Positions 21,560-30,606 of a DNA stretch of 64,000 nt are shown one piece after another. The stretch spans positions 248,001 through 312,000 of the forward strand of contig NZ_BBBX01000001.1 of NCBI RefSeq assembly GCF_001311785.1, in the 5' to 3' direction. Position 1 is the first letter of the stretch, and each line of letters opens with the position of its first letter. This DNA comes from Lacticaseibacillus saniviri JCM 17471 = DSM 24301 (GTDB lineage Bacteria > Bacillota > Bacilli > Lactobacillales > Lactobacillaceae). The translations under genes were made by a program, and so were the position numbers. Under the pieces are notes generated by a model. The model ran no database searches. It was not told where the DNA came from and saw only the letters and a list, made by a program, of their open reading frames with translations.

Positions 21560-22042
21560 ATGGCACACTTAGACTCACTCGTTGTCGATCAGCTCAGCGC
21601 CCTATTGACCGATGAAAGTAATCCGATTACCAACCTCAGTAACGCCGCTGCCTTGCTGAATGACAGCTTAGATCGCATCAATTGGGCTGGTTTTTACCTA
21701 TATAATCAAAACACCCAAGAACTCGACTTAGGTCCATTCCAAGGTAAGGTTGCCTGCATGCACATCACCCCTGGCAGTGGTGTGGTGGGCACAAGCTATC
21801 AGCGCAACGAGAGTATTATTGTGGCTGATGTCCATCAATTCGCTGGCCACATTGCCTGTGATGCCGCAAGTAACGCCGAAATTGTCACCCCGATTGTAAT
21901 CGATAATCAGGTCGTCGGCATTATCGATATCGACTCACCTGATTTCAACCGATTCGATGCCACAGACCAGACTGTTTTGACTGCTTTTGCAGAAGAACTC
22001 GCGCAACACCTTGACGTTGCCCATCTCGCTGCGATATACTAG
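21560..22042 (+). CDS. GAF-domain free methionine-R-sulfoxide reductase (fRMsr type)
   Basis: Single GAF-domain protein of about 160 residues that reduces free methionine-(R)-sulfoxide in characterised homologues. ATG 21560 follows GGAGG. The family segment NWAGFYLY...LDLGPFQGKVACMHI is clear. The catalytic-type cysteine is in HIACDAASNAEIVTPI. The position that is Cys in the GVCGT motif of the E. coli enzyme is Val here (GVVGT), while the Cys of ACMHI is kept, so a two-cysteine version of the mechanism is likely. Complete frame. Confidence 0.87.
   Translation: MAHLDSLVVDQLSALLTDESNPITNLSNAAALLNDSLDRINWAGFYLYNQNTQELDLGPFQGKVACMHITPGSGVVGTSYQRNESIIVADVHQFAGHIACDAASNAEIVTPIVIDNQVVGIIDIDSPDFNRFDATDQTVLTAFAEELAQHLDVAHLAAIY
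22011..22040 (+). promoter_or_regulatory. rpsD promoter
   Basis: TTGACG (22011-22016), 18 bases, then TATACT (22035-22040). It lies inside the last codons of the GAF gene and just before the structured leader. Confidence 0.7.
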
Positions 22043-22049
22043 TCAGCGT

Positions 22050-22185
22050 GTAAAATAATGCAGCAGTGAACGGCATGGTCGGCTCCAGTCAAACCCCACT
22101 TTGGGATAAGTAGTAACCGCGGCTGCAAAGGTGAACCTTCTAGTTTGACTGTACGAGTGCTAAGCTCACAATTTCGTTATTTTAC
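22050..22185 (+). promoter_or_regulatory. Structured rpsD leader (candidate S4 autoregulatory RNA)
   Basis: An outer stem GTAAAATAA/TTATTTTAC (22050-22058 with 22177-22185) encloses an inner stem CAGTCAAAC/GTTTGACTG (22086-22094 with 22143-22151) and a GC-rich core. In other Firmicutes, S4 represses rpsD through a leader in this position. The function here is inferred from position and folding. Confidence 0.65.
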
Positions 22186-22215
22186 TCCAATACAAATATT
22201 TGGAGGAACTTCAAT

Positions 22216-22827
22216 ATGTCACGTTATACTGGCCCACGCTGGAAGCAATCCCGGCGCTTAGGTTTATCACTTTCTGGTACTGGTAAGGAACTTGCACGTC
22301 GCCCATATGCACCTGGTGACCATGGTCCTAACAGTCGTCGGAAGGTTACTGAATACGGTACACAATTACGCGAAAAGCAAAAGCTTCGTTGGATGTACGG
22401 CATGACCGAACGCCAATTCCAAAACCTTTTCTTACGCGCTGGTAAGGTTAAGGAAGGAACTCATGGTGAAAACTTCATGATTCTTCTTGAAACTCGTCTG
22501 GACAACATGGTTTACCGTTTAGGTTTAGCAAGCTCACGTCCACAAGCTCGCCAATTAGTTAACCATGGTCACATCCTGGTTGATGGCAAGCGCGTTGACA
22601 TTCCTTCATACGAAGTGTCTGTTGGCCAAGTGATTAGCTTACGCGAACGTTCACAAAACTTAGTTGTTGTTAATGCTGCTATCGAAGGCACTGTTTCACG
22701 CCCTGCATACGTCACATTCGATGACACTAAGAAGGAAGGTTCATTAGTTCGTTTACCTCAACGTGAAGAACTCGAACCAGAAGTTGACGAAGCCTTAGTT
22801 GTTGAATACTACAACCAAAAGCTGTAA
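22216..22827 (+). CDS. rpsD: 30S ribosomal protein S4
   Basis: Primary 16S rRNA-binding protein of the small subunit. 203 residues, complete, beginning [20 protein letters not shown]. The S4 RNA-binding domain has [20 protein letters not shown] and [18 protein letters not shown], and the usual end is [14 protein letters not shown]. No zinc-binding cysteines, so it is the C-minus form. TTTGGAGGAACTTCAAT provides the ribosome site. Monocistronic with its own promoter, leader and terminator. Confidence 0.98.
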   Translation: MSRYTGPRWKQSRRLGLSLSGTGKELARRPYAPGDHGPNSRRKVTEYGTQLREKQKLRWMYGMTERQFQNLFLRAGKVKEGTHGENFMILLETRLDNMVYRLGLASSRPQARQLVNHGHILVDGKRVDIPSYEVSVGQVISLRERSQNLVVVNAAIEGTVSRPAYVTFDDTKKEGSLVRLPQREELEPEVDEALVVEYYNQKL

Positions 22828-22858
22828 TCTCTTCACCTATCTCGTTACTCACGAGATC

Positions 22859-22895
22859 AAAAACACCCTCACCTTTTTGGCGGGGGTGTTTTTTG
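22859..22895 (+). terminator. rpsD terminator
   Basis: AAACACCC...GGGTGTTTTTT hairpin with a T run, 31 bases after the stop codon. Confidence 0.9.
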
Positions 22896-22943
22896 TCGTT
22901 ATTTTGCCTTCTCACAACAGCGATTCACTCAGTAAAAAAGCCT

Positions 22944-22972
22944 TTGCTAAAATAAAAAATTTGGAATATAGT
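22944..22972 (+). promoter_or_regulatory. Promoter of a small gene
   Basis: TTGCTA, 17 bases, TATAGT, about 45 bases upstream of an AGGAGG ribosome site at 23017-23022. Confidence 0.6.
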
Positions 22973-23029
22973 GAATCTGAAGTCATGGATGAAATCGTTA
23001 TCATCACTGACATATAAGGAGGCCACCAC

Positions 23030-23166
23030 ATACCAAAATCGCATGATGCCAACAAATTTCTTACCGTTTTCTCTTCTGGACGGGATTGACAACCTGGCTG
23101 ACACTCGCATTTTTTAAGGACTTCATCAATCAATTCATTACACTAATTCTGGACTTGTTTCATTAA
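23030..23166 (+). CDS. Unrecognised small hydrophobic protein (frameshift, ATA at start position)
   Basis: A promoter (22944-22972), an AGGAGG site (23017-23022) and a terminator (23169-23202) frame this piece, which argues for a real gene. Seven bases after AGGAGG the codon is ATA, either a sequence error for ATG or a rare start. It reads IPKSHDANKFLTVF, slips near 23073, and continues FLFWTGLTTWLTLAFFKDFINQF to a TAA at 23164-23166. The joined product is about 45 residues with a hydrophobic middle and an aromatic-rich tail. I do not recognise the family. A small membrane peptide or toxin-like peptide is possible but unproven. Confidence 0.45.
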
Positions 23167-23168
23167 TC

Positions 23169-23202
23169 AAAAAACCGCCATCGATTCGATAGCGGTTTTT
23201 TG
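23169..23202 (+). terminator. Terminator of the small gene
   Basis: AAAAAACCGC...GCGGTTTTTTG hairpin. Confidence 0.85.
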
Positions 23203-23227
23203 TTAGCCAGAAATTGCTGTTCTCAAA

Positions 23228-23720
23228 TCATTCATTGACTGACTTGAGGCTCTGTCGCAGGTAGTCACGCCCAATGAGGCCGAGCAATGACACAAATAAT
23301 GGCATAAGGCCAATAACAAAGCCCATGACAATCAGTCCCGGCGCGTCTTGAAGATCACCAGTAGCAAAATAAATGGCATGATGCCAACCATATACAGGCC
23401 TGTCACAATCAGCATGCTCCACTCAATCTGCCCTAGGCGTTGTATTCCTTGAATGGAAGCAAGATTAAATTGATTGATCAAATCGAGCAAGCGGAAAAAT
23501 TGATACGCCGCCACCATCAAGACCAACACGGCACCATACAGTCCCACCAAAAAGTAATGTTGGTCACGCCATAGAGCGGCGAGATGGACCTTGCGGCCGC
23601 TTCGGCGATCAACGCTGAATTTCGCACAACACCAGGAAACAGCATGACGCTGAACAAAAGTATAATGCCGCTCATTAAAATTACTAATCCTTTAATCACC
23701 GCAATTGCACGTTTCATCAT
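23228..23720 (-). CDS. DUF2975 family membrane protein (two frameshifts)
   Basis: Small four-helix membrane protein of unknown function. It begins MMKRAIAVIKGLVILMSGII and continues to GVTNITF. It slips near 23548 into LVGLYGAVLVLMVAAYQFFRLLDLINQ and again near 23340 into APGLIVMGFVIGLMPLFVSLLG, ending SLKSVNE. Joined length about 163 residues. Other members are often followed by a small XRE regulator; none is seen here. Family assignment is by topology and the FFRLLDLI region. Confidence 0.7.
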
Positions 23721-23817
23721 CCCAACCCACTTTCTTTAATTGTCATTAGCATAGCGCAGCCCCTATATCAGGTACAACGCCAGCGTGTAAAGCACAGACA
23801 ATCTTATGCTTTTGGCC

Positions 23818-23882
23818 ATTAAAACAACCACCCTTCACTTACAAATTACACACAGTTAATGTGCAAGTGAAGGGTGGTTCTT
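23818..23882 (-). terminator. Terminator after merR (inverted repeat)
   Basis: AACCACCCTTCACTT pairs with AAGTGAAGGGTGGTT across a 24-base loop that itself has a small repeat. Confidence 0.8.
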
Positions 23883-23895
23883 ATTGATCTCAACA

Positions 23896-24339
23896 TCATT
23901 CCTGCTGGTCATCCGCTTGATGTTCGACCTTATAAATCTTGACTGTATCCCCTGTGACACGAACGGTGATATCAAAATCAGGATCATTTTCGATTTGTCC
24001 GAATTTGTACTCGGTCGACTCGGCATCATAATCAATTTTTTCGAGTCGTGTTTTCATAATGGTGTGGAGTGCATCGGCATTCTTATAGCGCTGAGTAATG
24101 ATTTCGCCGGCTTTAGCCAGCGTGTAACCATCGTCCATCATCATCTTAATCATGCTGATAATGGCAATATTTTTAAGCGTGTAGCGCTTGTTCCCACCCG
24201 ATTCATGGCGAAGCGCTTCAATTAAGCCCTTCTTTTCCCAATAGCGAATTTGGGTGGCGGTTGCGCCGGTCACTCGACTGGTCTCACCAATGCCCAGCGA
24301 GATATCAAGTGACTTAATTCTGTGAGCCAAGTTGTCCAA
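23896..24339 (-). CDS. MerR family transcriptional regulator
   Basis: 147 residues starting at TTG 24339, 8 bases after GGAGG. The N-terminal HTH is IGETSRVTGATATQIRYWEKKGLIEALRHESGGNKRYT, followed by a short dimerisation helix and an acidic tail. No cysteine metal-site pattern. It is divergent from the MFS pump at 24452 with about 110 bases between, so it most likely controls that pump and itself. Complete frame. Confidence 0.88.
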   Translation of the reverse strand: MDNLAHRIKSLDISLGIGETSRVTGATATQIRYWEKKGLIEALRHESGGNKRYTLKNIAIISMIKMMMDDGYTLAKAGEIITQRYKNADALHTIMKTRLEKIDYDAESTEYKFGQIENDPDFDITVRVTGDTVKIYKVEHQADDQQE

Positions 24340-24367
24340 AATGCAAACCTCCTTCTTGACTTTTCAA

Positions 24368-24396
24368 AGTATAGTTGTAATATATTCTAATGTCAA
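24368..24396 (-). promoter_or_regulatory. Promoter of merR
   Basis: In the minus orientation TTGACA (24391-24396), 17 bases, TATACT (24368-24373). AT-rich partial repeats (TGTAATAT) around it are candidate regulator sites. Confidence 0.65.
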
Positions 24397-24451
24397 TGTT
24401 ATGTAATATGATAAGGACGTTGCTTTATATTCTAATAAGTAGGTGAACAGA

Positions 24452-25927
24452 ATGCAAGTTAAGGACGTAAAAGGCAACTCAGTCAATGTCCCAATGATGG
24501 TCATCACCCTGATTACCGGGGTGTTCATCACGGTATTAAACCAGACAATTCTGGCGACTGCGTTTCCAACGTTAATGAAGGCCTTTGATATTTCAACGGC
24601 TACCGTTCAGTGGTTAACTACCGGGTTCCTGATGGTGAACGGGATTATGATTCCTGTTTCAGCCTATCTGAGTACCAAGTTTCCCACAAAATGGTTATAT
24701 ATTACGGCAATGAGCACATTCCTGTTAGGGACTGTCATCGCGTTTGTTGCTAATAGTTTTGAAATGTTACTGATTGGTCGACTGGTGCAGGCTTTAGGGG
24801 TTGGTGTTACCATGCCTCTGCTGCAAAACATCATGTTGACCATCTTCCCACCCGCACAACGCGGCCGAGCCATGGGCTTGTCCGGGATTGCGATTGGGGT
24901 GGCACCAGCGATTGGCCCGACACTGTCTGGTTGGGTTATCGATAATTCGGGTTGGCGGACACTCTTTGGCATGATTATTCCAATCGCTGTCTTAGTGATT
25001 ATCATGTCTTTCTTCTTCATGAAGAGCGTGTTGCCTAACACCAATCCAAAAATTGATATTATTTCATTAATCGAATCCACCCTTGGATTTGGTTCATTAT
25101 TATATGGGTTATCCGAAGTCGGTAATAAGGGCTGGGGCGATCCCATTGTCTTAATCGCGATTGCCTTAGGGATTGTCGTTATCGCCCTGTTTGGTTATCG
25201 CCAACTGCACTTGGAAACACCATTCCTTGAAGTGCGTGTGTTCAAGAATGGGACTTTCACCCTATCCACTATTTTGGGTTCCATCGCCAATATGGCCATG
25301 GTCGGAGCCGAAATGGTGATTCCAATGTACCTGCAGATTATCCACGGTAAGAGTGCCCTGGAATCTGGTTTAACCTTGCTTCCCGGGGCTTTGATGATGG
25401 GCTTGATGAGTCCAATCACTGGGACGATGTTTGACCGCATTGGTGCCAAGCGCTTGGCACAGCTCGGATTGTTCTTCTTAACTGTTGCCACAATTCCTTA
25501 CGCCTTTGTGACAGCTTCTACCCCTTCCATCTACATTACCGTCTTGTACGCTGTTCGGATGTTTGGGGTCTCAATGGTGATGATGCCTGTCACAACCAAC
25601 GGGATGAACGCCTTGAGTACCGATATGATTCGTCACGGTACTGCTGTCAATAACACGGTTCGTCAGGTTGCAACGTCTATGACCACCGCGATTTTGGTTT
25701 CCGTTTTGACGAACGTGACTAACCAAACCAAGCCTGCTTCAAGTTTATTGAAGAGCGATCCACTGGCATACAAGAACAGCTTCTTTAACGCCACATTGAA
25801 TGGCTACCACGCTGCCTTTTGGTTTGCCGTTGGCTTTAGTCTTCTTGGCTGGTTACTGACCTTCTTCCTCAGAAGCAACAAGAAGAGCCAAGTCAAAATT
25901 GATATTGAAGGAGGTAAGAAAGCATGA
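24452..25927 (+). CDS. MFS multidrug efflux transporter, DHA2 (EmrB/QacA) family
   Basis: Proton-driven drug exporter with 14 predicted membrane helices. About 491 residues from ATG 24452, which has AGGTG nearby; a GTG three codons earlier is possible. Motif C-like GIAIGVAPAIGPTLSGW and the early VLNQTILATAFPTLMKAF helix are typical of DHA2 pumps. Complete and unbroken. It overlaps the DUF4811 gene by 4 bases (ATGA), a pairing frequent in lactobacilli, and is divergent from a MerR regulator. Confidence 0.92.
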   Translation: MQVKDVKGNSVNVPMMVITLITGVFITVLNQTILATAFPTLMKAFDISTATVQWLTTGFLMVNGIMIPVSAYLSTKFPTKWLYITAMSTFLLGTVIAFVANSFEMLLIGRLVQALGVGVTMPLLQNIMLTIFPPAQRGRAMGLSGIAIGVAPAIGPTLSGWVIDNSGWRTLFGMIIPIAVLVIIMSFFFMKSVLPNTNPKIDIISLIESTLGFGSLLYGLSEVGNKGWGDPIVLIAIALGIVVIALFGYRQLHLETPFLEVRVFKNGTFTLSTILGSIANMAMVGAEMVIPMYLQIIHGKSALESGLTLLPGALMMGLMSPITGTMFDRIGAKRLAQLGLFFLTVATIPYAFVTASTPSIYITVLYAVRMFGVSMVMMPVTTNGMNALSTDMIRHGTAVNNTVRQVATSMTTAILVSVLTNVTNQTKPASSLLKSDPLAYKNSFFNATLNGYHAAFWFAVGFSLLGWLLTFFLRSNKKSQVKIDIEGGKKA

Positions 25928-26647
25928 TCTTAATTATTTTAGGGATTGCTGTCATTGCCTTATATCTGAGTTTCATTATGATGAAATCCTCCGTTGTTCG
26001 GTCCATCTTGGTCACCATCTTCGGGGCCATCACCATCGTCAGTTTGTTGTTAATCAATATGAATGATGTGCAACATTATGGCATGAAGAAAGAAACTGTC
26101 GAAACAACAAAACCATCTACTCTGCCTCACCAAATGCACAACTGCCAATGCTGCTCAAGCAAGATGTTGGGACAAGCGGTAAGCACAATGTGTACATCTA
26201 CAAGTTATCTGCTAAAGGCAAGGCGACGCATACGAAGGCTGATTACGATATTCATAATCGTGTTCAAACCGGCGCTGCTAAAGCAACAATTACTGAAAAG
26301 AAGACACGCTACACCTACAAGAGCGACTTCTATCAAACTTATTCATGAATCAAAATCAGCACGAATTGGTTAAGCAAACCAATACTATCAAGGTCCCAAG
26401 CAATTGGGCCGTGCTGACAACAACACAAGCAAAAGCCCTTGGCAAGCAACTCGCTAGCATGAAGAACCCTGATGCAGCAACTAAGGCAAAGATGGCTGCA
26501 GCTATTCAGGCGCAAGTCACCGCTCAAATCAAAGCTAATCCTGCATTAGCTTCAAAGAGTCAAGAACTGGCAAAGGCCGCACAAGCAAAACTGCAGGCCC
26601 AAGTTATTCAAGACGCCATCAAGCAAGTGAAAGCTACAGTTAAATAG
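25924..26647 (+). CDS. DUF4811 family protein (two frameshifts)
   Basis: Membrane protein with two N-terminal helices (MILIILGIAVIALYLSFIMM and SILVTIFGAITIVSLLLI) and an extracellular region rich in A, K and Q. It slips near 26112 into TIYSASPNAQLPMLLKQDVG and near 26340 into FMNQNQHELVKQTNTIKVP, ending VIQDAIKQVKATVK. Joined length about 240 residues. Translationally coupled to the MFS pump, so it is probably an accessory of that efflux unit. Its biochemical role is unknown. Confidence 0.82.
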
Positions 26648-26666
26648 CTTTTGACTGCTGACAAAA

Positions 26667-26708
26667 ATCCCCGGAAGAATCAATCGATTCTTTCGGGGAT
26701 TTTTTGAT
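26667..26708. terminator. Terminator after the MFS-DUF4811 unit
   Basis: AAAATCCCCG...CGGGGATTTTTT hairpin with A and T runs on either side. It may also serve tex from the other strand. Confidence 0.88.
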
Positions 26709-26726
26709 GTCTCATAAAAATAGTCT

Positions 26727-28920
26727 TTAACCCTTCTTCGGGTCAACCATTGTCAGTTGAATGCGTTCACGCTTCAGGTCAACTGAATCAATCCAGACCT
26801 CGACAATATCGCCGATTGCGACCACTGTGTTAGGGTCGCGCACATATTGATGTGCCATCTTGGATAAGTGGACGAGACCATCATGCTTCACACCAATGTC
26901 GACAAACGCCCCAAAATCAACAACGTTACGGACGGTACCTTCCAGCTTCATCCCTACTTTCAGGTCAGCCATCGTCAAGACATCCGTGCGCAGAATCGGA
27001 GCCGCCATGCTGTCACGCAAATCACGGCCGGGATGTTGCAAGCTAGCTATAATATCTGTGATTGTTTCAGCCCCTACGCCGGAATCTACCAAAGATTTGG
27101 TATCGACTTGGCGAATTTTAGCCATCGCGGTGGTATCGCCCAAATCACTTTCTTTCAGGCCAGCCATCTTAAGAATTTTTCTCGCGACGGCATAACTTTC
27201 GGGATGAATATCGGTATTATCGAGCGCATGCACACCACCAATAATCCGCAAGAATCCAACAGATTGTTCGAAGGCTTTCGGTCCCAAGCGTGGAACTTTT
27301 TTCAATTCCGTTCGACTGTTGTACCGTCCATTCTCATCGCGATAGGTCACGATGTTGGTCGCAATCGTCTTTGAAAGACCGGAAATGCGCGTCAGTAATT
27401 GATAACTCGCGGTGTTCAAATTCACGCCGACTTGGTTGACCGCCCGTTCGACCACGGCATCCACCTCATTGGAGAGATCTTTGGCGGGTAGATCGTGTTG
27501 GTACTGCCCCACACCGACAGATTCCGGATCGATTTTGACCAACTCAGCCAGTGGATCTTGAAGTCGCCGTGCGATACTGATGGCACTGCGCTGTTCCACC
27601 TGCAGGTCCGGAAATTCGTCACGGGCCTCTTGACTCGCGGAATAAACCGATGCGCCCGCTTCGTTCACAATCACATAGAAAATATCACGGTTAATCCGCT
27701 TCAATGTGTCGGCCACAAACAATTCGGATTCACGACTCGCTGTCCCGTTCCCGATGCAATCATCGTCACTTGATACTGTTCCAGCAAATCAATGAATTCT
27801 TGTGCCGCCGCTTGCCGCTTCTTTTCAGGAGCTGGCTTGTGCGGATAAATCACAGCCTTAGCCAAGAACTTCCCATTCTCATCCACGACAGCTAACTTAC
27901 AACCCGTTCGATATGCGGGGTCAAAGCCCAGAACCACTTTGCCCTTAATCGGCGCTTGCATCAACAGATTGTAGAGGTTCTGGCCAAAACCTTGATTGAT
28001 TTGGCTTCAGCATCCGCGGTCAAGCTACTGCGCACTTCACGTTCAATGGCTGGACCCACGAAACGTTTGTAGGCGTCTTGATAGGCAGCAACAATGAATG
28101 CCGTGGCTTCAGTATCGGGCCGCTTATCGATCAACCGAAAATGAAAATAGTTCATGATTGCATCGGTATCCACTTTGACCTTGACCGAGAGAATTTTTTC
28201 TTTTTCCCCACGATTAATGGCCATCGTCCGCGTTGAGGTCATCTTGCTGACGGCTTCTTCAAAATCGTAATACTGTTGGTAGACGCCTTTTTCGTCGAGG
28301 TCCTTACCCTTTGGCTTCACCGTGGCACTGATTTTACCGGTGCGCATGGTGTAACCGCGGACCCAGTTACGGATTGTGGCCACTTCACTGAAGGTTTCCG
28401 CTAGAATCTCATGAGCGCCATCGAGGACATCGTCAACAGAAGTGATTTCGTTCTCCGGATTCACATACCGCTGCGCCTCAGCATTCAAAGCACCGCTTGG
28501 AAACGACATAATCCATTGCGCAAATGGTTCGAGTCCACGTGACTTGGCCACCATTGCTTTGGTCTGTCGTTTTTGCTTGTATGGCAGATAGATATCTTCC
28601 ACATCCTGCAGTTTCGCACTGGTTTGAATCTGGTGTTCTAACTCAGGCGTTAATGCGCCCTGCTCGGCAATACTTTTAATCACCGCTGCCTTGCGATCTT
28701 GCAATGCTGTGACGCGTTTGAATGCTTCTTCAATGGTTTGAATTTGAACTTCATCCAGGCTACCCGTCATTTCTTTCCGATAACGGGCGATGAATGGCAC
28801 TGTGTTGCCGTCATTCATCAGATCAAGCACAGTGGTGATTTGGTGTGGATTGATGCCTGTGACCTGTTGTTGTACTAATTTGACTGTTTGATTATCAACC
28901 AATTTCTTCTGCCTCATCAT
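26727..28920 (-). CDS. tex: Tex family S1-domain RNA-binding protein (two frameshifts)
   Basis: Transcription accessory protein with YqgF-like, helix-hairpin-helix and S1 domains. The N-terminus shows GNTVPFIARYRKEMTGSLDEVQI. The frame slips near 27970 (EAKSIQGFGQNLYNLLMQ) into the YqgF region VVLGFDPAYRTGCKLAVVDENG, and near 27715 (GTGTASRESELFVAD). HhH segments (NLNTASYQLLTRISGL) and a C-terminal S1 domain (GTVRNVVDFGAFVDIGVKHDGLVH) follow. Joined length about 730 residues. The start could be ATG 28920 or GTG 28947; neither has a strong ribosome site. Confidence 0.94.
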
Positions 28921-29076
28921 TTCTACTAGGTTAGTGTTACTCAGCACTTACCATCTTAGCAACACTGCCATCAACATACAATCAATTGAGAGATGGACTT
29001 GATGCCAGTATTTTGAAAAGCGGAACCGACATAGAATGGCCGGTTGCAGCGCGACTCACCTCAATCAGTAACTATA

Positions 29077-29663
29077 CTAACCAAGGAATCGCTGAATCGT
29101 GCCCGCATCCCATAGCACGTACAAGCCAATAAGAAGATACAAAATAGAAGTCAACGGCTGTCCATACTGCTCAAGAAACTTGGTCATCCCAGACAATCGA
29201 CCCAGATTTGATGCCAGCCAGCAAAAAAGCGTCATCATAATGAAAAAAACAATCAGCGTCACAATGATGGCACCTGTCTTCATTGCGGCAAAAACGGTAC
29301 ATAGATTCCGATATTGTCAGCACCACATGTTGCAATCGTAATTAAAGCCACTTCGATAATTATATTAGCTCTTTGACCTACTTGTTCATCTACATCGTCG
29401 TCATCTTCTGGATTGATAAAGCCCCAGATACCCAATCCAATAGGAATGAATCCTAAGAAACCGAGCATCCAATTGGCCGGAACAAAGCCCGCTAAAAATG
29501 CAAGCAAGAGAGAAACACCAACTAGAACTGAAGTACCAAGAATATCCCCTAAATAAATGGGCCAAAACTTTTTACGTCGGGCAAAGACAACCATCAATAT
29601 GAGTAAATAATCTAAACTTGTCGAAATATACGCCGTAGCGGCGGAAAAAATCGTTGTTAACAT
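29077..29663 (-). CDS. cadD: CadD family cadmium/heavy-metal resistance transporter (one frameshift)
   Basis: Small membrane protein of the CadD (LysE-like) superfamily, exporting cadmium in characterised cases. It begins MLTTIFSAATAYISTSLDYLLILMVVFARR. An acidic loop (NPEDDDDVDEQ) separates two helix sets. The family segment TCGADNIGIYVPFFAAMKTG is read across a slip in the T run near 29287. Joined length about 195 residues, as expected. GGGGAT lies before the ATG. No cadC-type ArsR gene is next to it, but a palindromic site lies at 29708-29733. Confidence 0.88.
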
Positions 29664-29707
29664 CGAGCTATCCCCTGACCTAACATTTCGTTTTATATGT
29701 CATTCTA

Positions 29708-29733
29708 ATCATATGATGATACTATCATATGAT
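29708..29733. promoter_or_regulatory. Candidate operator of cadD: two identical 10-bp palindromes
   Basis: The palindrome ATCATATGAT occurs twice (29708-29717 and 29724-29733), separated by 6 bases, about 45 bases upstream of the cadD start. The symmetry suggests a dimeric repressor site, for example of an ArsR-type sensor encoded elsewhere. Confidence 0.55.
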
Positions 29734-29865
29734 AGGCCAGTGTCAATTATTAACGACTTGCCCGGCTGGTCAGCTCAATTTTAATGGGAATAAAAATAGC
29801 ACCACGACATCTATTCAGAATTGTCGTCATGCTAACATTTCATTTTCGAGTTTCATCTGATGACT

Positions 29866-30400
29866 TCATTCTTTGCGCAATGCCAGCCACTCGTCACGCA
29901 AAACACCATACTTCACTGAGTCATAATAGTGTCCCTGCCAGTAGCGCACCTGACGCACTCGCGCTTCTTCTCGCATCCCGATACGCTGGCTAAGTGCCAT
30001 CATGCGCTGATTTCCTGACCACGTGGTCAATCCGATGTGGGGCAAAGCAACCACTTCAAACAGGTGATCAATCCACGCTGTTAATGCCTGCTGGCCAATG
30101 TGTTGCCCCCAGAGATGATCGCGATAAATGATGATTCCCACATCCAGCCATCGTTGTAGCGCACCGTCTTCGTAATAGGCAGATACCCATGCCCACCATG
30201 GTATCATCCGCCGTCACCAGCCACCGAAAAGGTTGATTCACCCACTGGTCGGCGTTCGCCATGAATGCGGCCTGACTAGGTAGTTCATCGTGAAAATACG
30301 GGCCGTTCCACTGGCGCCATTCAGCATCTTGTCCGCCAAAGGCGAGTTGCCAGAAATCTGATAAGTCGCTGGTCGTGATTGGTCGAATGTTGATTTGCAT
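29866..30400 (-). CDS. GNAT family N-acetyltransferase, RimJ/RimL-like (one frameshift)
   Basis: Begins MQINIRPITTSDLSDFWQLAF. It slips near 30190, where the joined reading is DDTMVGMVSAYYEDGALQRWLDVGIII. The acetyl-CoA site region DHLWGQHIGQQALTAWIDHLF and the end WQGHYYDSVKYGVLRDEW are typical of this family. About 178 residues. Single gene; acceptor unknown. Confidence 0.85.
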
Positions 30401-30560
30401 TTATCGTCACTCCTTGTCTTAGCGCTATCATATCAAATTTCTAAGCGAGGATGCGGCTAGCAATCACACAATTAAAGATTGACTTTTCTAGAAAATAAAT
30501 GATAATCTAATACTCGTATTTACTGCGTATAATGGTTCAGCGTAAAGTACACTATAAAGG

Positions 30561-30588
30561 TGTCTTTGCGCTTTTTTGCGCAAAGACA
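30561..30588 (+). promoter_or_regulatory. Perfect 11-bp hairpin in the DUF2798 leader
   Basis: TGTCTTTGCGC pairs exactly with GCGCAAAGACA around a loop of six T. It ends 1 base before the purine-rich ribosome site (GAGGAAGAGG). It has no trailing T run, so it is more likely an mRNA-stability or translation element than a terminator. Confidence 0.55.
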
Positions 30589-30606
30589 GAGGAAGAGGTT
30601 AGTATT

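Noticed and set aside
22912-23133. Minus-strand frames opposite the small gene near 23 kb
   Set aside because: No ribosome site or promoter on that strand; codon sense and signals favour the plus strand.
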